This document shows, in pieces, positions 49,552-58,460 of a DNA stretch of 64,000 nt. This DNA is from Cognatazoarcus halotolerans (GTDB lineage Bacteria; Pseudomonadota; Gammaproteobacteria; Burkholderiales; Rhodocyclaceae). Position 1 is the first letter of the stretch. Each line of letters begins with the position of its first letter. The notes beneath the pieces were generated by a model. The model searched no databases. It had not been told where the DNA came from and saw only the letters and a list, made by a program, of their open reading frames with translations. Both the position numbers and the translations under genes were made by a program. The stretch spans positions 124,001-188,000 of the forward strand of contig NZ_WUAF01000008.1 of assembly GCF_009800965.1 (NCBI RefSeq), given 5' to 3'.

Positions 49552-50322
49552 TCAGGGCTTCTTGCCGGCCCGGTCGAAGAGCGACTGCATGAGTTCGCTG
49601 GGTACCGGGAAAACGATCGTGGAGGTGCGATCATTGGCGACCTGGGTGAGCGTCTGCAGATAGCGCAGCTGCATCGCGGCAGGGTCGCGGGAGAGCATCT
49701 CGGCGGCTTCGAGCAGACTCTGGGCGGCCTGCTTCTCACCTTCGGCATGGATTACCTTGGCGCGCCGCTCGCGCTCGGCCTCGGCCTGCCGTGCGATCGC
49801 ACGAATCATCGATTCGTTGAGGTCGACGTGCTTGATCTCGACGTTGGCCACCTTGATGCCCCAGGCATCGGTCTGCGCGTCGAGGATCTTCTGGACGTCG
49901 GTGTTGAGCCTTTCCCGCTCGGAAAGCATCTCGTCGAGCTCATGCTTGCCGAGCACGGCGCGCAGCGTGGTCTGCGCCAACTGGCTGGTGGCCATCAGGT
50001 AGTTCTCGACCTGGATGATGGCGCGTTGCGGATCGACGACCCGGAAATACACCACCGCGTTTACCTTGACCGAGACGTTGTCGCGCGAGATCACGTCCTG
50101 GCTCGGCACATCCATGGTCACCACCCGCAGGTCGACACGCACCATCTGCTGCAGGCCGGGGATGATGATGATCAGGCCCGGGCCTTTGACGCTGGAGAAG
50201 CGTCCCAGCGTGAACACCACGCCACGCTCGTATTCACGCAGGATCTTGAGCGATGCGACGACGATCGCAAGCAGGATGAAGATGACCGGCGCAAGGCCGA
50301 AGCTGAGGTCAAAGGGCATCAT
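49552..50322 (-). CDS. Slipin/stomatin-like SPFH-domain membrane protein
   Basis: 256 residues from the ATG at 50322 (GGAG upstream). One N-terminal membrane helix ([16 protein letters not shown]), then the SPFH core ([40 protein letters not shown]) and a helical tail ([33 protein letters not shown]). It overlaps the upstream NfeD gene by 14 nt, the classic stomatin-NfeD pair thought to organise membrane microdomains. Confidence 0.93.
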   Translation of the reverse strand: MMPFDLSFGLAPVIFILLAIVVASLKILREYERGVVFTLGRFSSVKGPGLIIIIPGLQQMVRVDLRVVTMDVPSQDVISRDNVSVKVNAVVYFRVVDPQRAIIQVENYLMATSQLAQTTLRAVLGKHELDEMLSERERLNTDVQKILDAQTDAWGIKVANVEIKHVDLNESMIRAIARQAEAERERRAKVIHAEGEKQAAQSLLEAAEMLSRDPAAMQLRYLQTLTQVANDRTSTIVFPVPSELMQSLFDRAGKKP

Positions 50323-51733
50323 GTCTTGCTCCAGTTGCTGGGCGGCTATCCACCGGTTCGACCTCCAGTGTGAGGCCGTCGATTCGTGTGACGCGGATTT
50401 TCTGACCGGGCGCGAGCGCCGAACTGGCGTGCACCTGCCAGGATTCGCCATGTACCAGGGCGCGGGCGCCGTCGCCGTCTACCAGTGTGATAACGCCGAC
50501 ACTGCCCGGCATCTCCTCGCGCCCGGTGACCACAGCGCGCTTGCGCTCCCGTAATGCAATCGTGCCGACCGCAAAGATCAGCCCGGCACTGACCAGTGCG
50601 GTTCCCACCAGGAAAGGAAGCGGAATACCGAGACCCGGAATTTCGCTGTCGACGAGAAACAGGCCGCCGAGAACGAAAGCGACGATACCGCCCACGCCCA
50701 GCGCACCAAAGCTTGGCACGAAGACTTCGGCGATCATCAGCGCAGCGCCGAGCCCGATCAGTGCAACGCCGGCCCAGTTGATCGGCAGCATCTGGAAGGC
50801 GAACAGCGCCAGCGTGAGGCAGATTGCGCCTGCGACGCCGGGGACGCCGAAGCCCGGGCTGGTGAATTCGACGAAAAGGCCGTACACCCCGATCATCATG
50901 AGGATCACCGCCAGCTGCGGATTGGCCAGCACCGCAAGGGTGCGGCTGCGCCAGTCCGGTTCCACCACCTGAAGCTGTGCGTCGCGTGTGTGAAGCGTGC
51001 GCTCTCCGGCGCTGGTGCTGACGACACGTCCGTCGGCCTGGGCGAGCAGGTCGCGAAGATCGGTCGCGATGAAATCGATGACCCCTTCGCGTTTCGCCTC
51101 CATGGCCGAGATGCTTGCGGCTTCGCGCACCGCCCGTTCTGCGAATTCCACGTTGCGCCCGCGCATTTCCGCGAGGCTCTTGAGATAGGCCGCCGCGTCA
51201 TTGGTGGCCTTGTGCATCATTGCATCGCCAATTGGTGGGGCGGCGGTTGGTGTCGATGCCTTGTCGTTCGCGGCGCCGGGCGCGTCCGCAGCCTCGTCGG
51301 CTGGCTCTCCGGCCGGGGGCTTGTCCCTGGCGCCACCGCCGGGCATGCCGATGGCTACCGGGGTAGCAGCGCCAAGATTGGTGGCCGGCGACATCGCGGC
51401 AATGTGGCTGGCGTAAAGGATGTATGTGCCGGCACTTGCGGCGCGTGCGCCTTCGGGATGGACGAAGGTGGCGACCGGCACCGGCGAGGCGAGGATTGCC
51501 TTGATGATCTGGCGCATCGCGGTATCGAGTCCGCCGGGGGTGTCCATTTCGATCACCACGAGTTCCGCGCCGCCTGCGCTCGCACGCTCAAGGCCGCGGA
51601 CAATGAAGTCGGCCGAGGCGGGCTCGATGATGCCGTCGAGCCGCAGGCTGACGACGCTACCCGCCAGAGCCGTCGTTGCAGCACCCAGGGTCAGCGCAAT
51701 CGTCAGCAACAATCCCGCTGCAGTCCGGAACAT
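50309..51733 (-). CDS. nfeD: NfeD-family membrane serine protease
   Basis: 474 residues from the ATG at 51733 (AGGAGGGGAGC upstream) with a signal peptide. A ClpP-like protease domain has [26 protein letters not shown] and the nucleophile Ser in [21 protein letters not shown]; the likely general-base Lys is in [18 protein letters not shown]. An Ala/Pro-rich insert (about residues 155-185) separates them. Several membrane helices and a soluble OB-fold NfeD tail ([26 protein letters not shown]) follow. Acts with the slipin encoded next. Confidence 0.93.
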   Translation of the reverse strand: MFRTAAGLLLTIALTLGAATTALAGSVVSLRLDGIIEPASADFIVRGLERASAGGAELVVIEMDTPGGLDTAMRQIIKAILASPVPVATFVHPEGARAASAGTYILYASHIAAMSPATNLGAATPVAIGMPGGGARDKPPAGEPADEAADAPGAANDKASTPTAAPPIGDAMMHKATNDAAAYLKSLAEMRGRNVEFAERAVREAASISAMEAKREGVIDFIATDLRDLLAQADGRVVSTSAGERTLHTRDAQLQVVEPDWRSRTLAVLANPQLAVILMMIGVYGLFVEFTSPGFGVPGVAGAICLTLALFAFQMLPINWAGVALIGLGAALMIAEVFVPSFGALGVGGIVAFVLGGLFLVDSEIPGLGIPLPFLVGTALVSAGLIFAVGTIALRERKRAVVTGREEMPGSVGVITLVDGDGARALVHGESWQVHASSALAPGQKIRVTRIDGLTLEVEPVDSRPATGARHDAL

Positions 51734-51826
51734 GCTCCCCTCCTTGCGATCCTGAGTGTCAGAGGGCTTTGGTGGGCGGCGAGTTCCGGCCTGCACCAAA
51801 CGGGTCTGGCCCGGCCGAAGCGGGGC

Positions 51827-53077
51827 TTACTCGAGCGGCGGGAGCGCGATCTTGTGATCCTTGCTGAACTGGTAATCCTTGAACACATGCTCCGCCGACA
51901 GCGACTGATAGGTGCCGTCGGCGTTGCGATGCGTGGTGTCCTTGAGGCGGTAGGTGTTGTGGCCGCAGGTCCAGCAGTCGAAGTTGCGCATATGGGTGCA
52001 CAGGCAGGTCTTGTCCATGACCTTGAGGCGCCTCGCCTCCGGGTTGGCCTTGAGCTCGCGGTTGTAGGCGACGATGTAGGCGCAGCTTCCCTTCGCGTCG
52101 AGCAGGTAGCCGTAGGCCTCGCAGTTTGGACGGATGCCGGCGCCGATTGCCGGGCTGTTCTTGAGCATGCGCATCGGATAGCCGGTGGGCGAGATGCCAT
52201 TGACCTCGATGTCATCTTCCTCGGCCATGAAATATTCCTGACGCACGTCCGGCGGCAGGCCACATTCGTTGGTGACCGTGAAGCGTGTGGCGACCTGGAC
52301 CGCGGCGGCACCGTTTTCCAGGAAGGTGGTGGCGTCGGTGCCGGTGAACACGCCGCCCGCGGCGATCAACGGGATCTCGAGCTTCTCGTCGACCAGCCAC
52401 TGGCGGATCTCGGCGACGATGGTGGCGAGATCGTACTCGGCCCAGTCAAAGCCGAAACCGAGGTGACCGCCTGCCAGCGGGCCCTCGACCACTACGTAAT
52501 CGGGCAGCCGACCGGTCCGCGCGCTCTTCTTGATGAAGAGCTGCAGGGCCCTGACCGAAGATACGATGATGCCGAGCTTGGCATCGCGAAAACGCGGGTG
52601 GTCCTCGATGAGTGCGAAGGAGCCGAGATGAAGGCCGGCGGCCAGAGTGATGCCATCTATGCCGGCATCCAGCGCGGAGGCCAGACGCACTCTCAAGGTG
52701 TCCTTGGGGCCGTTCATGGTGAGCTTCTCCATGCAGTTCATGAAGATCAGCCCACTGCCTTCCTTGCGCGCCATGGTGTTCTCGACGTGCGCGCGCTGTG
52801 CTTCTTCGAGCAGGGCGAGATCGAACTGCACGTCCGATTTGTCTTCGTTTGCGACGTTGTGCTTGTATTTCTTGAGCTTGTCGCGGACATACTTGGTGTC
52901 GTAGCGCCGGTCGCTCACCGTTGGCACCATGGCATCCGAGATATGGCCGATTCCGCCGAGCCGGGCCGCGGTGAGCGACAGATCGGACGTGGATATGTCC
53001 ACCCCCATGCCTCCGATCATGATCGGCACGTATTCCTTCTTGTCGAAGGTCAGGCGGAAATCATCGACGCATTTCAT
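51827..53077 (-). CDS. Nitronate monooxygenase-like flavoprotein with a Cys-rich C-terminal tail
   Basis: 416 residues from the ATG at 53077. FMN-binding TIM-barrel motifs: VPIMIGGMGVDIS, VVEGPLAGGHLGFGFDW, LIAAGGVFTGTDATTFLENGAAAVQVATRF. The C-terminal region (about residues 320-416) has KTCLCTHMRNFDCWTCGHNTY, a CxC-x7-CxxC set that could bind a metal or iron-sulfur cluster and is not part of ordinary NMO. It could be a 2-nitropropane dioxygenase-like enzyme or an enoyl-reductase-type FMN protein; the true reaction is unknown. Confidence 0.8.
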   Translation of the reverse strand: MKCVDDFRLTFDKKEYVPIMIGGMGVDISTSDLSLTAARLGGIGHISDAMVPTVSDRRYDTKYVRDKLKKYKHNVANEDKSDVQFDLALLEEAQRAHVENTMARKEGSGLIFMNCMEKLTMNGPKDTLRVRLASALDAGIDGITLAAGLHLGSFALIEDHPRFRDAKLGIIVSSVRALQLFIKKSARTGRLPDYVVVEGPLAGGHLGFGFDWAEYDLATIVAEIRQWLVDEKLEIPLIAAGGVFTGTDATTFLENGAAAVQVATRFTVTNECGLPPDVRQEYFMAEEDDIEVNGISPTGYPMRMLKNSPAIGAGIRPNCEAYGYLLDAKGSCAYIVAYNRELKANPEARRLKVMDKTCLCTHMRNFDCWTCGHNTYRLKDTTHRNADGTYQSLSAEHVFKDYQFSKDHKIALPPLE

Positions 53078-53105
53078 ATGTGTTCTATCCTCGCGCGTTG
53101 CGGTG

Positions 53106-53130
53106 CCGGTACGCCGGAAGGGCGTACCGG
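53106..53130 (-). other. Stem-loop in the leader of the NMO-like gene
   Basis: CCGGTACGCC (53106-53115) and GGCGTACCGG (53121-53130) form a perfect 10-bp hairpin with a 5-nt loop, about 30 nt upstream of the minus-strand start at 53077. It may affect translation or be an operator. Confidence 0.4.
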
Positions 53131-53324
53131 GGGATGCGGTTCCATCGTGCGGGCATGTCGGGGCCTCTTCTGCACGGTTGTGGACTCGCGTCTGGCTGGC
53201 CGGTCGGTGCGCGGGCTCCCTCCCTCGCTCAAGGTAGTCTCTCCAACCGGCGTCGTCTGCCTGGGCGCTATTGTACCCGTGGTGGAGGGCAAACGGCCGT
53301 TGCGCGGCGCGCGGTTTGTACAAC

Positions 53325-53352
53325 TTGGTTCGCTATTTGCTAGGCATATAGG
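53325..53352 (+). promoter_or_regulatory. Possible sigma70 promoter for the exonuclease-like gene
   Basis: TTGGTT (53325-53330) and TATAGG (53347-53352) with a 16-bp spacer lie in an AT-richer patch about 40 bp before the ATG at 53391. The rest of the divergent gap 53131-53324 shows nothing I can name. Confidence 0.35.
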
Positions 53353-53390
53353 TGAGGTCTGCCGCGGCCATTCTTCGGGGAGGTATTCAG

Positions 53391-53903
53391 ATGGGGCTCC
53401 ATGTTTCCAGCGCGCATGGTTTGCCGGCGTTCATCGATGTGGAGGCGTCGGGGCTCGGACGCGGCAGTTACCCGATAGAGATCGGCGTCTGCCTGCCCGA
53501 CGGGACCTCCAGGTGCTGGCTGATCCGACCTGCACCGCTCTGGCGCGCGTGGGAGCCTGCCGCGGAGCGCATCCACAGGCTGAGCCGGGATCTCCTTGAG
53601 CGTCACGGCCGGCCGATCCGCAGCGTTGCCGAGGAACTCAACGAAGTACTGGCGGGGCAGGTCGTCTATAGCGACGCCTGGGGAAACGACATGCCCTGGG
53701 TTGCCGCATTGTTCGATGAGGCGGGGCTGGTTCAGCGTTTCCGGATAGAGGCCTTGCGCGCGATCGTGCCCGAGGTACGGCTTGCCGAATGGAATCCCAT
53801 GCGCAAGCGGATCGAACTCGAACTATCGCTGCGCCGGCACCGTGCAAGCGCTGATGCGCTCGCCCTTCAGCAGACTTGGGCCGCGCTTTGCCTGCCGTCG
53901 TAA
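53391..53903 (+). CDS. DEDD-type 3'-5' exonuclease-like protein
   Basis: 170 residues from the ATG at 53391 (GGGGAGG upstream). PAFIDVEASGLGRGSYPIEIGVCLPDG matches exonuclease motif I (DxE). VVYSDAWGNDMPWVAALFDEAGL fits motif II (Asp), and RHRASADALALQQTW fits the H-x4-D of motif III. It may be an oligoribonuclease or DnaQ-like nuclease; no partner gene points to a specific role. Confidence 0.7.
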   Translation: MGLHVSSAHGLPAFIDVEASGLGRGSYPIEIGVCLPDGTSRCWLIRPAPLWRAWEPAAERIHRLSRDLLERHGRPIRSVAEELNEVLAGQVVYSDAWGNDMPWVAALFDEAGLVQRFRIEALRAIVPEVRLAEWNPMRKRIELELSLRRHRASADALALQQTWAALCLPS

Positions 53904-53986
53904 CCTGGGCCGAGAATAATCCGGTATCTGTCCCGACCGGCATACCCCTGGATTCATGAGCACGGCCGATCGGTTGGTTGAGATGA

Positions 53987-54421
53987 TCAGAGGATGACGG
54001 CGATTTCCTCGCGACGAATCAGCTCTTCTCCGAACTGAAGGGCATCGAGGTCGAGTGCGTCGCTCGAGGCGATCAGTCCGAGGGGGCGTCCATCGGCCGA
54101 CACGACCGGGACGTGGCGGAAGCCGCCTTCGTACATCATGTGCAGCGCGTGGCCGAAGGGGCGATCATCAGTGATTGTCTGCGGGTTATGTGTCAATACC
54201 TCGCCCACGGGCGTGGTGTCAGCATCGAGGCCGGAGGCGAGCACCCGGAATGTGGCGTCCCGCTCGGTGAAGATACCCGTCAGTACGCCATGCTCCGTAA
54301 CCAGTGCGGCACTCTGGCGGTAATCCTGCATGAGTTGCGTGACGGCTCGAACCGGCATGTCGATCGGAACGCAAACGAAAGTGCGGTCGGCAATCACCTG
54401 ATGAATCGGACGGCTGGGCAT
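53987..54421 (-). CDS. CBS-domain pair protein
   Basis: 144 residues from the ATG at 54421 (AGGAGACTCGTC upstream). Two CBS domains in tandem: FVCVPIDMPVRAVTQLMQDYRQSAALVTEHGVLTGIFTERDA and HNPQTITDDRPFGHALHMMYEGGFRHVPVVSADGRPLGLIASSDAL. Stand-alone CBS pairs sense adenine nucleotides; the target is unknown. Confidence 0.88.
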   Translation of the reverse strand: MPSRPIHQVIADRTFVCVPIDMPVRAVTQLMQDYRQSAALVTEHGVLTGIFTERDATFRVLASGLDADTTPVGEVLTHNPQTITDDRPFGHALHMMYEGGFRHVPVVSADGRPLGLIASSDALDLDALQFGEELIRREEIAVIL

Positions 54422-54755
54422 GACGAGTCTCCTTTTCGGATTTCTGGGATGCTGGATTCTTGCGCCTTGCCGGTTGAACGTTCCTGCAGGCCCTTGCCGG
54501 AAAGGCCGGGTGATCTGTCGGGTTTCAGCCGGGTTGGCCAGTCGATGCAAGCGTCAAACGTGCCAGAAATCTTCGGGTCCGGCCTTCGGTCCGCGAGTCA
54601 TCTGCAAGATATTGAATTTAATGAAATCTCTATGCGTTTCTTGATCGGAATCGATCATCTTGGCCAGGGTGAGCGTGGGCGAGAACGCACGTTCATGTCC
54701 CTGGGCATGCACCTTGCTGGCGCCAGAGCGCGGTATTGGTGCATGCACAATGGAA
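54422..54755. other. Gap between CBS gene and cys operon, no gene seen
   Basis: I find no convincing coding frame. An AT-rich patch at about 54605-54650 could hold the promoter of the minus-strand CBS gene. GTGCATGCAC near 54740 is a short perfect palindrome of unknown meaning. Confidence 0.4.
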
Positions 54756-54783
54756 GAACGGGCCGCACTTGTGCGACCCGTTC
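54756..54783 (-). terminator. Stem-loop after the cys operon
   Basis: GAACGGGCCGCAC (54756-54768) pairs with GTGCGACCCGTTC (54771-54783) over 13 bp with one mismatch and a 2-nt loop. It lies 25 nt beyond the cysN stop; the T-run after it on the minus strand is weak. Confidence 0.55.
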
Positions 54784-54807
54784 GGTGCATGGATTCGGCG
54801 AAGGTGA

Positions 54808-56115
54808 TCAGCCGTCGATCATTCCGGCACCAACCGTATTGTTGGTGCTTTCGTCGATGATGATGAAGGCGCCCGTCGAGCGGTTCTTGTCGTAGGCATC
54901 GGCGAAAATCGGTTGGGCAAGCTTCAGCGTGAGTTGGGCAATGTCGTTCATCGCCAGCGTGGCGGTGCTTTCCTGCTCGAGGGTGTTCACGTCGAGGCGG
55001 TAGTCGATCTTGGCGATCTTGGCCTTCACCTCGCGCGAGGTGTGGCGCAGCAGATAGGTGCGGGCAGGTGACATCGGGGTCTCCGACAACCAGCACACCG
55101 TGGCATCGACCTGCTTGGTGGTGAGTGGCTGCTCCGCGGTCTTGATGATCATGTCGCCACGCGAGATGTCGATCTCGTCGGCGAGCAGGATGCTGACGGA
55201 CTGCTCGTGGATCGCGCAGGCGATTTGTTCACCGCCGATCTCGATCGCCTTGACCGTGCTGGTGAGGCCTGAGGGGAGCACCGTCACCGCGTCGCCGACG
55301 GCGATCTCGCCAGACTCGACTCGTCCCATGAAGCCGCGATAGTCGTGCAGGGCGGGATTGGCGGAGTCCTGCGGGCGGCACACGAACTGCACCGGAAAGC
55401 GGAAATCCTCGGCCTTTTCGGTGTGCGCCGCCGGCGTGGTCTCGAGAATGTTCATGAGCGTGGGCCCGTTGTACCAGCCGAGGCGCTCGCCACGATCCAC
55501 CACCATGTCGCCATTGAGTGCGGACAGCGGGATGAAGCGCAGGTCCTTGATGCCGAGCTTTTCCGCAAAGGCCAGGTAGTCGGCCTTGATCTTCTCGAAG
55601 ACGGCCTGGTCGTAATCGACCAGATCCATCTTGTTGACCGCCACCAACAGGTGCGGAATGCCGACTAGGCTGGCGAGGTAGGAGTGGCGACGGGTCTGGG
55701 TCTGCACGCCCTTGCGGGCATCGACGAGGATGATCGCGAGGTTGGCGGTCGAGGCGGCGGTGACCATGTTGCGGGTGTACTGCTCGTGGCCGGGCGCGTC
55801 GGCGATGATGTACTTGCGGGTACCGGTGGTGAAGTAACGGTAGGCCACGTCGATGGTGATGCCTTGCTCGCGTTCGGCCTGCAGGCCGTCGGTGAGCAGG
55901 GACAGGTCTACTGCGGTCATGCCGCGCTTGGCCGAGGTTTTCTCGATGGCGTTGAGGGTGTCCGCGAGGATGGTCTTGCTGTCGAACAGCAGGCGACCGA
56001 TCAGGGTGCTCTTGCCGTCGTCTACGCTGCCGCAGGTGAGGAAGCGGAGCAGGCCGTGGTCGGCCGCATCGGGGCCGAGGGGATGAGGTGCATTCATGGT
56101 TTCGATCGTAGGCAT
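54808..56115 (-). CDS. cysN: Sulfate adenylyltransferase subunit 1, GTPase (CysN)
   Basis: 435 residues from the ATG at 56115, or 429 from the in-frame ATG at 56097; neither has a clear ribosome site. EF-Tu-like GTPase: FLTCGSVDDGKSTLIGRLL (P-loop), DAPGHEQYTRNM (G3) and NKMDLVDYD (G4), then beta-barrel domains. There is no C-terminal APS kinase (CysC) fusion. With CysD it makes APS from sulfate and ATP. Confidence 0.96.
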   Translation of the reverse strand: MPTIETMNAPHPLGPDAADHGLLRFLTCGSVDDGKSTLIGRLLFDSKTILADTLNAIEKTSAKRGMTAVDLSLLTDGLQAEREQGITIDVAYRYFTTGTRKYIIADAPGHEQYTRNMVTAASTANLAIILVDARKGVQTQTRRHSYLASLVGIPHLLVAVNKMDLVDYDQAVFEKIKADYLAFAEKLGIKDLRFIPLSALNGDMVVDRGERLGWYNGPTLMNILETTPAAHTEKAEDFRFPVQFVCRPQDSANPALHDYRGFMGRVESGEIAVGDAVTVLPSGLTSTVKAIEIGGEQIACAIHEQSVSILLADEIDISRGDMIIKTAEQPLTTKQVDATVCWLSETPMSPARTYLLRHTSREVKAKIAKIDYRLDVNTLEQESTATLAMNDIAQLTLKLAQPIFADAYDKNRSTGAFIIIDESTNNTVGAGMIDG

Positions 56116-56188
56116 GAGGTGACTGGCGTTCCGGGGTATTGGGCGTATGGCACTGCTGCGGGAGGCGGGTCCCGCATCGGCAGGCGTC

Positions 56189-57103
56189 TCAGAAATACCC
56201 TTCCTTCTTGCGTTGCTCCATCGAGGCTTCCGAGGTCTGGTCGTCCATTCGCGTGGCGCCGCGTTCGGTGATCGTCGTGGTCGCCGTCTCGGCGAGGATC
56301 TTGTCGAGGGTGTCCGCATCGGACTCGACCGGGGCGGTACAGCTGATGTCGCCAACCGTGCGGAAGCGCACCAGCACCTCTTCGACCTTGTCTTCGGGCT
56401 TCGCCGGGGTGAGCTCGGTGACCGGCTGCAGCAGCCCGTTCTTGCGTACCACCGAGCGGGTGTGGGCGAAATAGATCGAGGGCAGCTCGAGCTGTTCGCG
56501 CTGGATGTACTGCCACACGTCGAGTTCGGTCCAGTTGCTGATCGGGAAGGCGCGGATGTTTTCGCCCTTGTGGGTCCGCGCGTTGAAGAGATTCCACAGT
56601 TCGGGGCGCTGGTTTTTGGGATCCCACTGACCGAACTCGTCGCGGAAGCTCATGATGCGCTCCTTGGCGCGCGCCTTCTCCTCGTCGCGACGTGCACCGC
56701 CGATGCAGCAGTCGAAGCCGAATTCCTCGATCGCTTCGAGCAGGGTCACCGACTGGTGCTTGTTGCGCGACTCGAGCGGATGTTTGAGCACGATGCTGCC
56801 GCGCGCCATTGAGTCTTCGAGCGAACGCACGATCAGGCGCTCACCGAGTTCGGCGGCACGCTTGTCGCGGAAGGCAATGACTTCCTCGTAGTTGTGGCCG
56901 GTGTCGATGTGCATCAGCGGGAAGGGGAAGCGTCCCGGCCGGAAGGCCTTTTCGGCGAGGCGCAGCAGGCAGACCGAATCCTTGCCGCCCGAGAAGAGCA
57001 GCACTGGATTGCTGCACTGGCCGGCAACCTCGCGCAGGATGTGGATGGCTTCGGCTTCCAGCCAGTCGAGGTGGCTGAGGGTCTGTTTGGTGAGTGTGCT
57101 CAT
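56189..57103 (-). CDS. cysD: Sulfate adenylyltransferase subunit 2 (CysD)
   Basis: 304 residues from the ATG at 57103. VLLFSGGKDSVCLLRLAEKAF is the PP-loop of ATP pyrophosphatases; GGARRDEEKARAKERIMSFRDEFGQWDPKNQRPELWNLFN is conserved CysD sequence. Catalytic subunit of ATP sulfurylase with CysN. Confidence 0.97.
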   Translation of the reverse strand: MSTLTKQTLSHLDWLEAEAIHILREVAGQCSNPVLLFSGGKDSVCLLRLAEKAFRPGRFPFPLMHIDTGHNYEEVIAFRDKRAAELGERLIVRSLEDSMARGSIVLKHPLESRNKHQSVTLLEAIEEFGFDCCIGGARRDEEKARAKERIMSFRDEFGQWDPKNQRPELWNLFNARTHKGENIRAFPISNWTELDVWQYIQREQLELPSIYFAHTRSVVRKNGLLQPVTELTPAKPEDKVEEVLVRFRTVGDISCTAPVESDADTLDKILAETATTTITERGATRMDDQTSEASMEQRKKEGYF

Positions 57104-57156
57104 TTTGCTTGTCGGTGATTCGGGATTGATCGGGGCTTGTACATGGAAGCCGGGGG

Positions 57157-57930
57157 CTACACGCTCTTCTTCACATGCAGGCCACATTCCTTGCTGGCCG
57201 GGTCTTCCCACCACCAGCGTCCGGCGCGGACGTCCTCGCCGACTGCGACCGCGCGGGTGCAGGGCGCGCAACCGATGCTCGGGTAGAACTGGTCGTGGAG
57301 CGCGTTGTAGGGCACTTCATGCAGGCGGATGTAGGCCCACACCTCGGCTTCCGACCAGTCGGACAAGGGGTTGAGTTTCTCGAGACCGTTGCCGGCGTCG
57401 AATTCGCGTGTCGGCAAGGCGGCGCGCGTCGGGGACTGGGCCGCGCGCAGACCGGTGATCCAGGCCCTCTTGCCGGCCAGCGCACGCTTGAGCGGTTCGA
57501 CCTTGCGGATCTGGCAGCAGGCCTTGCGCATCTCGATAGAGTCGTAGAAGGCATTGATGCCGTTGCCGCGGACATAGGCTTCGACCGCCCCGGACTCTGG
57601 GAAGAAGACCTTGAGTTTGCGGCCGTAACGCTGCTCGACCTCGCCCATCAGGGTGTAGGTTTCGGCCGGCAGGCGACCGGTGTCGAGCGAGAATATCTCG
57701 ATCGGCAGCGCCTCGCGCAGGATCAGATCGGTGAGCACCATGTCTTCGGCGCCGAAGCTGTTGGCGAAGGTCAGCTGACCTTCGCTGCCGAACTCGGTCA
57801 GAGAAGCCTTTAGAAAGTCGAGTGCCGAGGCGGACTTCTGCTGCACGGTCGCAGTCAGCTCGGGGCTTAGATGAGGGCTGGTGGCGGGATTCTTCGCTGC
57901 CGGCCGCAGGATCGAGACGGCGCCGCTCAT
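57157..57930 (-). CDS. cysH: Adenylyl-sulfate (APS) reductase of the CysH family
   Basis: 257 residues. ANSFGAEDMVLTDLI and SLDTGRLPAETY bind the nucleotide. Four cluster cysteines are present: Cys138-Cys139 (KACCQIRK) and Cys221/Cys224 (IGCAPCTR), plus the catalytic Cys249 in KECGLH. The CC...CxxC set marks the [4Fe-4S] APS-reducing type rather than PAPS reductase, which agrees with the absence of an APS kinase in the operon. Its start overlaps the DUF934 stop by 4 nt. Confidence 0.95.
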   Translation of the reverse strand: MSGAVSILRPAAKNPATSPHLSPELTATVQQKSASALDFLKASLTEFGSEGQLTFANSFGAEDMVLTDLILREALPIEIFSLDTGRLPAETYTLMGEVEQRYGRKLKVFFPESGAVEAYVRGNGINAFYDSIEMRKACCQIRKVEPLKRALAGKRAWITGLRAAQSPTRAALPTREFDAGNGLEKLNPLSDWSEAEVWAYIRLHEVPYNALHDQFYPSIGCAPCTRAVAVGEDVRAGRWWWEDPASKECGLHVKKSV

Positions 57931-58460
57931 GCCGCGAGCCCTCGTTGCTGACGGCGGAACAGCGGCTCAGTCTCCGTCACCGAACGCTGGTAGGGCGCCG
58001 AGAAGTCCCCGAGGCTGGCGAGAGCCCGTTCTAGTTGCTCGTCCGTATAGCGGTCTTGTGCTGGCTGAAGCGCGTCGAAGCCGCAGCGCGTGAAGGCCTG
58101 GAACTGATCGCGCAGCACCTCACCGATCGCGCGCAGCTCGCCGGTGTAGCCGTAGCGGGTACGCAGCAGTGCGGCGCTCGAGTATCCGCGGCCGTCGGTG
58201 AACTTGGGAAAGCGGATCGCCACCAGCGGCAGCGCGGCGAGGTCGGCGACGATCTGCGCCGGATCGTCGCTGCCGTCCAGCCAGACGGCGATCTCACCCT
58301 GGCGGGCTGCGATGGGTTCGCGTTGCGCCTGCCACACCGACAGCGGCACGATGACTTTCCCGGCTGGAAGCGCGAGATCCTCGGCCCGCCCGTCTTCGCC
58401 GAGCAGCACGATCTGCCAGTCGTCGCTGACGATCCGGCCATTCTTGATGAGCTTAGCCAT
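57927..58460 (-). CDS. DUF934 protein, sulfite reduction accessory
   Basis: 177 residues from the ATG at 58460. IRFPKFTDGRGYSSAALLRTRYGYTGELRAIGEVLRDQFQAFTRCGFDALQ is the hallmark of DUF934, a family nearly always encoded beside cysI in bacteria lacking cysJ. It overlaps cysI by 8 nt. Probably supports electron supply or assembly of sulfite reductase; its biochemical role is not established. Confidence 0.92.
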   Translation of the reverse strand: MAKLIKNGRIVSDDWQIVLLGEDGRAEDLALPAGKVIVPLSVWQAQREPIAARQGEIAVWLDGSDDPAQIVADLAALPLVAIRFPKFTDGRGYSSAALLRTRYGYTGELRAIGEVLRDQFQAFTRCGFDALQPAQDRYTDEQLERALASLGDFSAPYQRSVTETEPLFRRQQRGLAA

